From positions 1 to 43,785 of the forward strand of contig JAFSRP010000050.1 of NCBI GenBank assembly GCA_017446045.1: DNA of 43,785 bases. Reading direction: 5' to 3'. The notes beneath the pieces were generated by a model. It made no database searches and was not told the origin of the DNA. It saw nothing but the letters and a program-made list of their open reading frames with translations. Shown here piece by piece: positions 33,314 to 41,585 of this stretch. Within the stretch, counting starts at the first letter, position 1, and every line of letters starts with the position of its first letter. This stretch comes from Lachnospiraceae bacterium. GTDB lineage: Bacteria; Bacillota; Clostridia; Lachnospirales; Lachnospiraceae. The position numbers and the translations under genes were made by a program.

Positions 33314-33657
33314 CAGGTTCTCCTTTCTCTGTCAATCTCTATATAATATTATATCATAACTTATACATATGATCCGTTTTTTTGCTGATCGTATAAGCAG
33401 CTTGTTGGTATTGCTGTTTTTTCAAAGATTCCTTTTCTGCATGATTCTCCATGAATAATTCGCATTTCTAAAAATACAATTCACATATTATGACTAAAAC
33501 TAGCAGAATTGACAGATAATATTCTAATTTTAGTATTATTTTGGACAATTGTGCTATATTCAGCTATTAAAAGTTGACAGCTGAGACAGGATCCCGGACA
33601 AAGGGTGAGTGAGAGCTTTGTTAAACCGGGAAAACAAAAACAGATAAGGAGGTCGAT
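33314..33657. other. Divergent intergenic region between MBL-rubredoxin and nhaC
   Basis: 344 bases, AT-rich up to about 33570. AT-palindromic sequence at 33335-33360 probably holds the minus-strand promoter, but no clean -35 is seen. On the plus side, an extended -10 (TGCTATATT, 33552-33560) and a foldable leader (33561-33630) precede nhaC. Confidence 0.5.
33561..33630 (+). promoter_or_regulatory. Structured 5' leader of the nhaC gene
   Basis: Two hairpins just before the ribosome binding site. The first is CAGCT (33561-33565) with AGCTG (33579-33583). The second is CCCGG (33593-33597) plus ACAAAG (33598-33603), a 12-base purine-rich loop, then CTTTGT (33616-33621), TAAA bulge and CCGGG (33626-33630). 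AAGGAGG follows at about 33646. Such a leader before a Na+/H+ antiporter could be an ion- or pH-responsive element; it does not match a riboswitch I can name. Confidence 0.5.
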
Positions 33658-35025
33658 ATGCCAACCGAAAGAAAAACCAATGGCAAGGCACTGCTGCCTT
33701 TCCTGTTGTTCATTGTCATTTACCTGGGCGCAGGCATCATCCTGAATGCCATGGGCGTGGAAATGGCTTTCTACCAGTTCCCGGCACCCACAGCCGCGCT
33801 GTTCGGTATCATTGTTGCTTTCCTGATGTTCAAGGGCAGTATTGATGAGAAATTCAAGACCTTTGCAGAAGGTGTGGGCAATGAAGATATTATCATCATG
33901 TGCATGATCTATCTTCTTGCCGGTGCTTTCGCCCAGGTTTCCCGGGCAATGGGCGGCGTAGATTCCGTCGTCAACCTGGGCCTTTCCATCCTTCCGGCCA
34001 GCGTGGTCACCGCAGGCTTGTTCCTGGTAGCTGCGTTCATGTCCACCGCGACCGGTACTTCCATGGGAACTCTTTCCGCGCTTGCTCCGATCGGTATCGG
34101 TGTCTGCGAAGCGACAGGACTGAACATCTCCATGATGATGGCAGCTATCATCGGCGGCGCGATGTTCGGTGATAACCTGTCCTTCATTTCGGATACCACC
34201 ATCGCCGCTACCCGCAGCCAGGGCTGCGAGATGCGCGACAAGTTCAAGGTCAATCTGACGATCGCAGCGCCCGCCGCTATCCTGACCTTTATTCTCCTGC
34301 TGATCTTCGGCAGAGGACAGGGAGCTGCAGCTGTGGAAGTGGGTTCCTTCAGCATTATCAAGGTCCTTCCGTATCTTTCCGTTATCGTCCTTGCCATGAT
34401 CGGTATGAACGTCTTTGCAGTCCTGACGATCGGTATCCTTTTCTCCGGTCTGATCGGTATGATCAGCGGCTCCATCTCTTTCCTTGGTTTCGCACAGGCT
34501 ATTTATGACGGCATGGTTGGTATGACCGAGGTCTTCATCCTTTCCCTCTTTGTCGGAGGTCTGGCCAAGATGGTGGAAAAAGAAGGCGGCATCAACTGGT
34601 TGCTGGACAAGGTCCACAACAGCATCAAGGGACCGAAATCCGCGGAAGTCGGTATTGCAGCCATGGTCTGCGTGACCGATATGGCTATCGCCAACAATAC
34701 AGCCTCCATCATTCTGGACGGTCCCATTGCCCGCGGTATCTCTGAGCAGTATAAGGTTGACCCGCGCCGTACCGCTTCCCTGCTGGACCTTTTCTCCTGC
34801 GTCATGCAGGGTGCGATTCCTTACGGAGCTCAGATCCTGATGGTCGGTTCTCTTACCGCGGGAGCTGCTTCGGCATTCACTGTGATCCCCAGGCTGTGGT
34901 ATCAGATGCTGCTTGCAGTCTTTGCTATCGTATCCATCTTCGTACCTTTCGCGGATGGCGTTCTGAGAAAGGATCCGTGGAATTTCGAGAAATGGTGCCC
35001 GAAGAGCCAGGAAGACAAGCGCTGA
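33658..35025 (+). CDS. nhaC: Na+/H+ antiporter, NhaC family
   Basis: A 455-residue membrane antiporter with about 11-12 hydrophobic segments. Family motifs: AFMSTATGTSMGTLSALAPI, IIGGAMFGDNLSFISDTTIA with conserved acidic residues, and the late DMAIANNTASIILDGPIA and LFSCVMQGAIPYGAQ. It exports Na+ (or exchanges organic ions) for protons. The start ATG 33658 sits behind a perfect AAGGAGG. The gene is monocistronic, with a structured leader before it and a terminator at 35120-35171. Confidence 0.9.
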   Translation: MPTERKTNGKALLPFLLFIVIYLGAGIILNAMGVEMAFYQFPAPTAALFGIIVAFLMFKGSIDEKFKTFAEGVGNEDIIIMCMIYLLAGAFAQVSRAMGGVDSVVNLGLSILPASVVTAGLFLVAAFMSTATGTSMGTLSALAPIGIGVCEATGLNISMMMAAIIGGAMFGDNLSFISDTTIAATRSQGCEMRDKFKVNLTIAAPAAILTFILLLIFGRGQGAAAVEVGSFSIIKVLPYLSVIVLAMIGMNVFAVLTIGILFSGLIGMISGSISFLGFAQAIYDGMVGMTEVFILSLFVGGLAKMVEKEGGINWLLDKVHNSIKGPKSAEVGIAAMVCVTDMAIANNTASIILDGPIARGISEQYKVDPRRTASLLDLFSCVMQGAIPYGAQILMVGSLTAGAASAFTVIPRLWYQMLLAVFAIVSIFVPFADGVLRKDPWNFEKWCPKSQEDKR

Positions 35026-35385
35026 ATCGCCGGTTTATAACCCCCGGCACCAACATGCTATTTCCGGAAGCTTGACCCCCCCTTGAGGCAAAGAACTCAA
35101 ACATTGCTTCTGTGAAATGAAAAGGGGCTGCCGCGCTGCAGATCTCAGATCTGTGGTGCGGGGCCCCTTTTCTATGCCTGTTTTTTATTATGGGAGAGAT
35201 AAAGTAAGCCCGGAAGATCCTTTCATCGGTCCCGGCATTCATGGAGAACGGAAGATATTCAGATTCTTTCTTTAAAATTCGTTTCGGATTTGAGGTTTTC
35301 CGGGAAATATGATATCTTTGATTGTATATTTATCTCATCAGCATATTTACAGGAAACATTTAATTACAGCAGGGATCCTAAACCG
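35026..35385. other. Intergenic region between nhaC and the SpoIIE-type gene
   Basis: About 360 bases. It holds the nhaC terminator (35120-35171). Further on, TTGAGG (35290-35295) with TATCTT 17 bases later is a weak promoter candidate for the phosphatase gene. No other gene is supported. Confidence 0.5.
35120..35171 (+). terminator. Terminator after nhaC
   Basis: AAAAGGGGC (35120-35128) pairs with GCCCCTTTT (35163-35171), with CCGC/GCGG and CAGAT/ATCTG pairs inside, followed by T-rich sequence. The outer stem resembles the one at 27707-27739. Confidence 0.82.
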
Positions 35386-38300
35386 GTGAAAAACATTAAG
35401 ATGAAATTGTTTAAAACTTTGGTCACAGTCATACTCCTTATACTGACCTTTACAGGAATCAGGGGGCAGGCATTCGCGGACAATGCCGCCGGCTGGGACG
35501 AGATGAGTTTTGAAGCCCAAAACAATTACAGGATATTCGATATCGACTCAGGCTTGCCGTTTTTGGGTTATATGGCGGTCGCACAGACGCCGGACGGCTT
35601 TATTTATATGGGCGGCTACGGCGGGTTGGTGCGGTATGACGGCAAAAAATTCGAGCGTCTCTCCGGAGTCGACAGTGTCGTGAGCCTCTGTGTCGCAAAG
35701 GACGGAAGCCTGTGGATCGGTACGAACGTCGGTGTCCTTGTACATATGTCTCCCAACGATGAAATGACCTACTATGGCAAGGAAGAGGGCCTGGATGTCG
35801 TATCCATTCGCGCGATCTGCGCTGATGCCGCAGGCAATCTGGTCTTCGGAACGGACCAGGGCGTCTATATACTGGATACCGCCGGTACGATCCGCCTCAT
35901 GGATGATGATCGCCTGAAACAGTGCTATGTCAACCAGATGAGCAGTGATGATGAGGGCCTCATCTATGGTTCGGATTACGACGGAAATGTGTTTGTGATC
36001 CGGGACCTCGGGATCGAATACTATTATACCGGCGAATCGATCGGCAGGCCGGTCCAGACGGTCAGCGGAGATCCCCTGCAGGAGGGCTGTATTTATATCG
36101 GCACCACAGGCTCGGAGATCCTGCACGGCAGAGTTTCCCAGCCCATAGAGAGCTTTGATGTCATTTCTGTTCCCGGCCTTATGAACATCAATGCGATCAT
36201 ATATAACAAAGACCGGCTGTGGATCTGCTCCGACGGCGGCGTCGGCTTTATCGATAAAAACCGGAACTTTACGAAACTGTCTGACACTGCATTCAATTCC
36301 GGGGTCGCGATGTGCGCTGACTATGAAGGCAACCTTTGGTTTGCTTCTTCCCGAAACGGATTGATCCGGATCAGTACGAGCGACTTTGCGGATCTCAACC
36401 AGATGACCAGGGAACTGAATGACCGTGTGGTCAACACCACATGGATGGAAGATGACCTGCTCTACGTGGGTACCGACACAGGTCTTCTGGTCCTGAACAG
36501 TGAAGGACAGACGGTCGAAAAGCCCGTTTATTCTGCTCTAAAAAACGCCCGCATACGCGCCATCAAAGGAGACAGCAAGGGGAATCTGTGGTTCTGCACT
36601 TTCAGTGATTACGGCCTGATGTGCCGCAGGGCAGACGGGGAGATCGTGACTTACACCCAGGATGACGGCATGTTCTCGAACAACATCCGTACATTATACG
36701 AAATGGAGGACGGCACGATCGCAGTCTCTGTCACTGGCGGCGTGCAGCTGCTGCGGGACGGGAAGATCGTGCAGAGCTTTGGCGAATCCGACGGTATTCC
36801 GACCAACTCTATCCTGTCGCTGTGCGAAGACTTTGACGGCCGGCTGATCCTCGGTACCAACGGAAGAGGGCTCTACATGATCGACGGGGACCAGGCGGTT
36901 CCGTACCCGATTCGTGACGAGCTGGACAACGGCGTGATCATGGGCATCAAACGGGATGACCGCCGTCATTGTTTCTGGCTTATTACAGGCGGTTCCCTGA
37001 GCTATCTGAAGGATGGCGTCGCGCAGCTGCTTGCCTATTATCCTCCGGAGCTGAATTCCAACGGCTGTTACGACGTACTGTGGGCGAATACCGACGAGGT
37101 ATTCCTGATGTGCAACACCGGCATCCTTGTGATGAACGGCGACGATCTGATCAGCGGAACGGTTACGCAATACGAGCATTATAATTCCAAAAAAGGCCTG
37201 CCCCACATGGTAACGCCCAACTCCAGAAGCTGTGTCATGGAAAACGGCGATGCCTATGTAGCCTGCAGCGACGGCCTGGTGCGGATGAACCTCATCAATA
37301 TTCAGTCGACAGGCGTGACGCCCATCCTCGCCATCCCCTTTGTGGAGACTGATACGGACGAGAAGCCGCGGCGTCTGACCGAGGGCGAGACCATAACCGT
37401 GCCTGCAAGCACCCGCCGTCTCAACATTTATCCTTTCGTGCTTTCCTACGGGCTGGATGACCCAAAGGTCTCCTACTATCTGGAGGGTTTTGACCGCGAG
37501 CCCATCAAAAGCTCCAAGGAGGATCTGGGCCAGGTCAGCTATACGAACCTGAAGGGAGGCACTTACACCTTCCATCTGGATCTGGAGGATGAATCGGGAG
37601 AGGCCCGCAGGGCTTCTGTTACCATCGTAAAGATGAAGGCTTTCTATGAACAGCCGGTATTCTGGCTTGCTGTGGTTTCGGCAATGCTCCTGCTGATCGC
37701 ATGGATCGTGCGGCAGCTGCTCCGACAGCAGGCCCGGACACTGGAACACAAGGCCAGGGAAGAAGAACGAAGAAAAGAAGAGGAGCGGATCAGTCGTGAA
37801 CTGAATATGGCGGCCAGCATACAGGCTGGGGCCCTGCCCAGTATTTTCCCGGCTTTTCCCGATCGAAAGGAATTTGATATATATGCTTCCATGACACCTG
37901 CAAAGGAAGTCGGCGGTGATTTTTATGATTTCTTCATGGTGGACGACAACCATCTTGGCATGGTGATCGCTGACGTATCCGATAAGGGTGTGCCGGCAGC
38001 GCTGTATATGATGTCCGCCAAGATGACCATCAGCAGCCACGCGAAAATGGGAAAATCACCCAAAGAGGTCCTGGAGGCCGCAAACGCGGCGCTGACGGCC
38101 AGCAACAATGAAGAAATGTTTGTCACTGTGTGGCTTGGCATCCTGGACCTGAAGACCGGACTTCTGACCGCTGCCAACGCGGGACACGAATGCCCTGTTC
38201 TCCGGCAGCCGGATGGCTCATTCGAGATCATAAAGGATCCTCACGGCTTTGTACTGGGCGGCATGCCGGGTACCAGATACAGGGAATATGATCTTTTACT

Positions 38301-38538
38301 CAAGCCGGGAGCAAAACTGTTTGTCCACACCGACGGCGTGCCCGAGGCCTGTAATGAGCAAAAAGAATTCTTCGGTCTGGAACGTACCGTCGCGGCGCTC
38401 AACCATGATAGGAACGAAGCACCTAAGAAGATCCTGGAAAACGTACACGATGCTGTGGACCGTTTTGTCGCGGGAGCTCCCAGATTTGATGACCTGACCA
38501 TGATGTGCCTGCAGTATAACGGAATACAGGATAGTTAA
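35386..38538 (+). CDS. Beta-propeller sensor coupled to a SpoIIE-type PP2C phosphatase
   Basis: About 1050 residues. A signal peptide (Lys-rich start, LVTVILLILTFTG core, AFA cleavage site) leads into an extracytoplasmic seven- or more-bladed propeller of 'two-component regulator' repeats (marks DGFIYMGGYGGLVRYDG, DGSLWIGTNVGV, EGNLWFASSRNGLIR, KGNLWFCTF), then a Y_Y_Y domain, one TM (about 757-778), a coiled coil and a cytosolic SpoIIE phosphatase with metal-binding Asp in EVGGDFYDF, VIADVSDKG, FVHTDGVPEA and RFDDLTMMC. Such phosphatases usually dephosphorylate an anti-sigma antagonist. The start is taken as GTG 35386, behind AGGGA; ATG 35401 is nearly as good. No sigma or anti-sigma gene is adjacent. 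Confidence 0.88.
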   Translation: MKNIKMKLFKTLVTVILLILTFTGIRGQAFADNAAGWDEMSFEAQNNYRIFDIDSGLPFLGYMAVAQTPDGFIYMGGYGGLVRYDGKKFERLSGVDSVVSLCVAKDGSLWIGTNVGVLVHMSPNDEMTYYGKEEGLDVVSIRAICADAAGNLVFGTDQGVYILDTAGTIRLMDDDRLKQCYVNQMSSDDEGLIYGSDYDGNVFVIRDLGIEYYYTGESIGRPVQTVSGDPLQEGCIYIGTTGSEILHGRVSQPIESFDVISVPGLMNINAIIYNKDRLWICSDGGVGFIDKNRNFTKLSDTAFNSGVAMCADYEGNLWFASSRNGLIRISTSDFADLNQMTRELNDRVVNTTWMEDDLLYVGTDTGLLVLNSEGQTVEKPVYSALKNARIRAIKGDSKGNLWFCTFSDYGLMCRRADGEIVTYTQDDGMFSNNIRTLYEMEDGTIAVSVTGGVQLLRDGKIVQSFGESDGIPTNSILSLCEDFDGRLILGTNGRGLYMIDGDQAVPYPIRDELDNGVIMGIKRDDRRHCFWLITGGSLSYLKDGVAQLLAYYPPELNSNGCYDVLWANTDEVFLMCNTGILVMNGDDLISGTVTQYEHYNSKKGLPHMVTPNSRSCVMENGDAYVACSDGLVRMNLINIQSTGVTPILAIPFVETDTDEKPRRLTEGETITVPASTRRLNIYPFVLSYGLDDPKVSYYLEGFDREPIKSSKEDLGQVSYTNLKGGTYTFHLDLEDESGEARRASVTIVKMKAFYEQPVFWLAVVSAMLLLIAWIVRQLLRQQARTLEHKAREEERRKEEERISRELNMAASIQAGALPSIFPAFPDRKEFDIYASMTPAKEVGGDFYDFFMVDDNHLGMVIADVSDKGVPAALYMMSAKMTISSHAKMGKSPKEVLEAANAALTASNNEEMFVTVWLGILDLKTGLLTAANAGHECPVLRQPDGSFEIIKDPHGFVLGGMPGTRYREYDLLLKPGAKLFVHTDGVPEACNEQKEFFGLERTVAALNHDRNEAPKKILENVHDAVDRFVAGAPRFDDLTMMCLQYNGIQDS

Positions 38539-38572
38539 GAGGCGAGTGGAAGGACAAATGAAGACATAATTA

Positions 38573-38607
38573 AAAGAGTGACCGGAGATGATCTCCGGTC
38601 ACTCTTT
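38573..38607. terminator. Bidirectional terminator overlapping a stop codon
   Basis: AAAGAGTGACCGGAGA, loop TGA, TCTCCGGTCACTCTTT: a perfect 16-bp stem with A-tract and T-tract on both sides. It serves the phosphatase gene (+) and the small membrane protein gene (-), whose TGA stop (38601-38599) lies inside the stem. Confidence 0.88.
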
Positions 38608-39228
38608 CATCATTTTCTTTCTGTAGGGATTATCTTTTGTCGCATCGAATCCGTCCAAAAGATATTCCTGCGGGATATACTCCATATAATTAAGGTCCAT
38701 ATAATAGTTGCAGAATATCTCTTCCGCATAGATTATCCGATTGTTTCCATCTGTCAGCGCATACACAAATCCGTTATACTCGTCTGCATTAACCGCCAAT
38801 AGTTCATATGTGTGTTCTTCAATGACACTGTAATATCCAACATAGTCCGTCGAAGAATATTCTTTCAGGCGGGCTGCTTCGGCAGCAAAATCTTCGTCTG
38901 AGTAATCTATCACAAGATAGCCGAGATACTGAGCATCCCACGGATCATAGCAGACCATCTTATAATCAACGACATCAGAAGCCTCATTTATCGTACGCGG
39001 CCAGATACTTTCATCCATCCCCCACTTATTCCATATAGTGTCCGCGTTGTCATAGGAAAAGGACATGTATTCCGGATACTTTTCAATTTCATCATATACT
39101 TCGGGTTTTGCGGTAAAAGAACCAAAAAGCATTAACCCTATAAGTCCGATCGTGGCCAGCACTCTTATGATCGCTACAGCAGCAACAGCTATAACAACAC
39201 CGATCAGTATTTTTTTCTTAGTTGTCAT
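38599..39228 (-). CDS. Uncharacterised membrane-anchored protein
   Basis: A protein of about 209 residues that I do not recognise. A short basic N-terminus (MTTKKK) precedes one long hydrophobic segment (about 7-38). An acidic, aromatic-rich extracytoplasmic domain follows, with many Tyr and Asp residues and two scattered cysteines. The start is uncertain: ATG 39228 gives a typical signal anchor, ATG 39258 would add ten residues; neither has a strong ribosome binding site. Base composition is lower in GC than the genes around it. Its stop codon is within the shared terminator. Confidence 0.7.
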   Translation of the reverse strand: MTTKKKILIGVVIAVAAVAIIRVLATIGLIGLMLFGSFTAKPEVYDEIEKYPEYMSFSYDNADTIWNKWGMDESIWPRTINEASDVVDYKMVCYDPWDAQYLGYLVIDYSDEDFAAEAARLKEYSSTDYVGYYSVIEEHTYELLAVNADEYNGFVYALTDGNNRIIYAEEIFCNYYMDLNYMEYIPQEYLLDGFDATKDNPYRKKMMKE

Positions 39229-39342
39229 AGTTAATAACCATCTTTTATGACTGAACATTTTTGTATCCGGGACGACTCGACATTTCCACTAAATCTTTCA
39301 TCCCTGGAATGCTGTTCCCTCCCTAAGTGTCAGTATTTCGTT

Positions 39343-39903
39343 TTATAATCCGTAAGCAGCAAGTCCTGCGACAGCGGAAATACAGATCAGAAGGATCGGA
39401 GAAATGCCGCCGTTCATTACCTTTTCGGATCCAAAGTATATAGCTCCAAGCACCGCCGTCAGGATCAGCGGCCGGATCAGTAACGTACCGCTCTGAATAA
39501 CAATGCCGTTTCGGAGGATCATACAGACTCCGGTGGCAAGGATGATCCCGATCATACACGGCTTCAGTCCGCGAAGGACAGCCTGTACATATTCGTTCTT
39601 CAGGACTGTCTTCAGAAGAGCTGTTATAAGCAGGATAATGATAAAGGACGGAAGCACGACCGCAAGCGTCGCGATGATCGATCCGGGGAGCCCTGCCTGC
39701 GAGCTTCCGACATAGGTGGCCAGATTGACCATGATCGGTCCGGGCGTGCTTTCACTGACAGCGATCATGCAGGTCAGCATTTCATCATCCAGCCACCCAT
39801 AAGAAAGGACCGCTTCGCGGATCAGTGGGATCGCGCCGTACGCCCCGCCGAAGGCAAAGCAGCCGACTTTCAGGAAGCCGAAAAATAATTCCAGGAAGAT
39901 CAT
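39343..39903 (-). CDS. Chromate transporter, second half-size subunit
   Basis: A 186-residue CHR-family membrane protein with about five to six hydrophobic segments. It has the family motifs FGFLKVGCFAFGGAYGAIPLI and SESTPGPIMVNLATYVG. Half-size CHR proteins act in pairs; its start overlaps the stop of the first half by four bases (ATGA), so the two are made together. CHR proteins export chromate or related oxyanions, but many members have unknown substrates. Confidence 0.9.
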   Translation of the reverse strand: MIFLELFFGFLKVGCFAFGGAYGAIPLIREAVLSYGWLDDEMLTCMIAVSESTPGPIMVNLATYVGSSQAGLPGSIIATLAVVLPSFIIILLITALLKTVLKNEYVQAVLRGLKPCMIGIILATGVCMILRNGIVIQSGTLLIRPLILTAVLGAIYFGSEKVMNGGISPILLICISAVAGLAAYGL

Positions 39904-40475
39904 TTTCCGGCACCTCCCTTTGCGGCAGACTTACTCATAATGAAGATGATCAGACTGATCAATCCGGCGGTCAGCATCAGGATGATTGAAGAGATCCTGA
40001 CAGAGAAGATGTTGATCAGCAGCATAACTGCAAAAGCGGAGAACATGAACGCCAGAGGCCTCGGCTTCTTCCGCATCTTCTGAAGCATCTTTACAGCGGC
40101 ATCCAGGATCAGGATCCCGACAGCGATCCTGATTCCCCGGAAGGCATATGCGATCCAGGTGATCTCAAGGAAATGATCCAGATACCTTGATATCACAAAG
40201 ATAATGCAGAACGAGGGGAAAATTATCCCGATCGTGGCAGCCAATGCCCCTGCAAAGCCGTTTTGCTTATATCCGACATAGGTTGCGCAGTTGATCGCGA
40301 TCGGCCCCGGAGTAGATTCGGCGATGACCGTGATGTTCATCATCTCATCATGGGTGATCCACCGCTTTTTCTCCACACATATATTTTCGATCAGCGCGAT
40401 CATGGCGTATCCGCCACCGAAGGTAAACATCCCGACCTTTGCAAAGGTCAGAAACAGATCAAAAAACATATTCAT
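39900..40475 (-). CDS. Chromate transporter, first half-size subunit
   Basis: A 191-residue CHR-family membrane protein. Motifs: LTFAKVGMFTFGGGYAMIALI, AESTPGPIAINCATYVGYK and five or six hydrophobic segments. The start is uncertain. ATG 40475 gives the usual N-terminus but has no good ribosome binding site; GTG 40544 has AGGGGGA at ideal spacing and would add 23 hydrophilic residues. It lies 97 bases (or 28 with the GTG) after the DUF134/NifX regulator, probably in one transcript with it. Confidence 0.85.
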   Translation of the reverse strand: MNMFFDLFLTFAKVGMFTFGGGYAMIALIENICVEKKRWITHDEMMNITVIAESTPGPIAINCATYVGYKQNGFAGALAATIGIIFPSFCIIFVISRYLDHFLEITWIAYAFRGIRIAVGILILDAAVKMLQKMRKKPRPLAFMFSAFAVMLLINIFSVRISSIILMLTAGLISLIIFIMSKSAAKGGAGK

Positions 40476-40572
40476 ATTGGCAGATTCATTTCCGTTATGC
40501 TTTTCTGCGTTGTCATTACCACCAACCGGACCCGGATGGATCACAGGGCATCCCCCTGGCTTTTCCCCCGGG

Positions 40573-41301
40573 TCAGTTTCCCGCGCAATAATGCTCACCG
40601 CAGTGTTCGTGACCGCAGTCACCGTCATGATGATGTCCGTGGTGATCGCAGTGCGCGTCGGGGTCAAACTCCAGATTTCCTTCGGCAAGCGCTTTTGCCG
40701 CTTCGTCCGCAGAGCCCCGGACTCCTGCATAGAGTTTGATTCCGGCCTCCGCGAGTGCCGTCTGCGCACCCATACCGATCCCGCCGCAAATCAGCGCATC
40801 GGCTTTTGCCGCCTGCAGGAAACCGGCCAGTGCGCCGTGCCCGCTCCCGTTGGTATCTACGACCTGCTCATTTACGATCTGGCTATCCTCAACGTCGTAT
40901 AGCTTGAACTGTTCTGTGTGACCGAAATGCTGAAAGATCTCCCCGTTTTCATAGGTGACTGCAATTCTCATGGTATCTGTTCCCTTCTCTCTGAGTTTTT
41001 GTCTGATTTCAACCGGTTCGTACTCGAAATGTCCGCCAGAGATCAACAGCCTTTTTCCGTTGACCAGCGCATCAGCGATTTTTTTCCTTGCGCTGTCGTA
41101 AATGGCGGTAACAGTCGTCCTGGCGATATTCATCCTGGACGCGCAGGCTTCCTGTGTCAGCCCTTCATGATCCAGGAGTCTGAATGCCTCAAATTCGTCA
41201 ACAGTCATCAAAACAGTTTCAGTGGCTGCGGTGTCATCCGGCGAGAAGCTTCGGTAGACCGGAAGCTGCCCGATCCGTCGGCACCTGACTGGTCTTGGCA
41301 T
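40573..41301 (-). CDS. DUF134 DNA-binding protein fused to a NifX/NifB-type domain with a His/Cys-rich tail
   Basis: A 242-residue fusion. Residues 1-100 form a DUF134 domain (start MPRPVRCRRI, VDEFEAFRLLDHEGLTQEA, and a helix-turn-helix NIARTTVTAIYDSARKKIA). Residues about 110-215 form the dinitrogenase Fe-Mo-cofactor-type domain (RIAVTYENGEIFQHFGHTEQF, ADALICGGIGMGAQTAL). The last 28 residues are very rich in His and Cys and should bind metal. Together it looks like a metal- or cofactor-responsive transcription factor. The start ATG 41301 follows AAAGGAG. Its promoter is flanked by two palindromes (41315-41326, 41348-41359), consistent with autoregulation. The split chromate transporter follows in the same direction. 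Confidence 0.9.
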   Translation of the reverse strand: MPRPVRCRRIGQLPVYRSFSPDDTAATETVLMTVDEFEAFRLLDHEGLTQEACASRMNIARTTVTAIYDSARKKIADALVNGKRLLISGGHFEYEPVEIRQKLREKGTDTMRIAVTYENGEIFQHFGHTEQFKLYDVEDSQIVNEQVVDTNGSGHGALAGFLQAAKADALICGGIGMGAQTALAEAGIKLYAGVRGSADEAAKALAEGNLEFDPDAHCDHHGHHHDGDCGHEHCGEHYCAGN

Positions 41302-41314
41302 AAACTCTCCTTTC

Positions 41315-41326
41315 TGACATTTGTCG
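41315..41326. promoter_or_regulatory. Operator copy 1 at the DUF134 gene
   Basis: TGACATTTGTCG, a near copy of the perfect palindrome at 41348-41359 (two differences). It covers the expected transcription start, between the -10 box and ATG 41301. The two centres are 33 bp apart, three helical turns, so a regulator would sit on one face. Confidence 0.6.
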
Positions 41327-41331
41327 AAAAT

Positions 41332-41360
41332 AGTATAAATTCGAAAGTGACATATGTCAA
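41332..41360 (-). promoter_or_regulatory. Promoter of the DUF134/NifX-chromate transporter operon
   Basis: Minus strand: perfect TTGACA (41360-41355), 17-base spacer, TATACT (41337-41332, five of six). The start codon is about 30 bases downstream. Confidence 0.8.
41348..41359. promoter_or_regulatory. Operator copy 2 over the -35 box of the DUF134 promoter
   Basis: TGACATATGTCA, a perfect 12-bp palindrome sharing five bases with the -35 hexamer. A protein bound here would block RNA polymerase. Nothing else is evident between this site and the terminator at 41500. Confidence 0.65.
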
Positions 41361-41499
41361 TAATCAGCTCAAATATAGCAGCCGTTATAACGGAACATGC
41401 ATGAGAAAAGCCAGATTTTGTGCTTCAGGCCGGATCTACGGCTTCCATCCGGTTTTTTCCCATAAGAACTGAAGCAGGATATCTCCCTGCAGATAAAAG

Positions 41500-41549
41500 A
41501 AAGAGCGCACAGGTCTGCAGTCATTACGGCCGCAGATCGTGCGCTCTTT
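41500..41549 (-). terminator. Terminator of the cytochrome c synthetase operon
   Basis: AAAGAGCGCAC pairs with GTGCGCTCTTT, continued by GGTCTGC/GCAGATC with a bulge. On the minus strand TTTCTTTT follows. It lies 36 bases after the ccsA stop. Confidence 0.85.
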
Positions 41550-41585
41550 ACAGATCTGTTATGTCTGACCCGAAGATGCCGCAGC

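Noticed and set aside
33481-34617. A 378-codon frame on the minus strand opposite nhaC
   Set aside because: Low-complexity, Asp/His/Gln-rich shadow of a transmembrane gene; no start site and no family.
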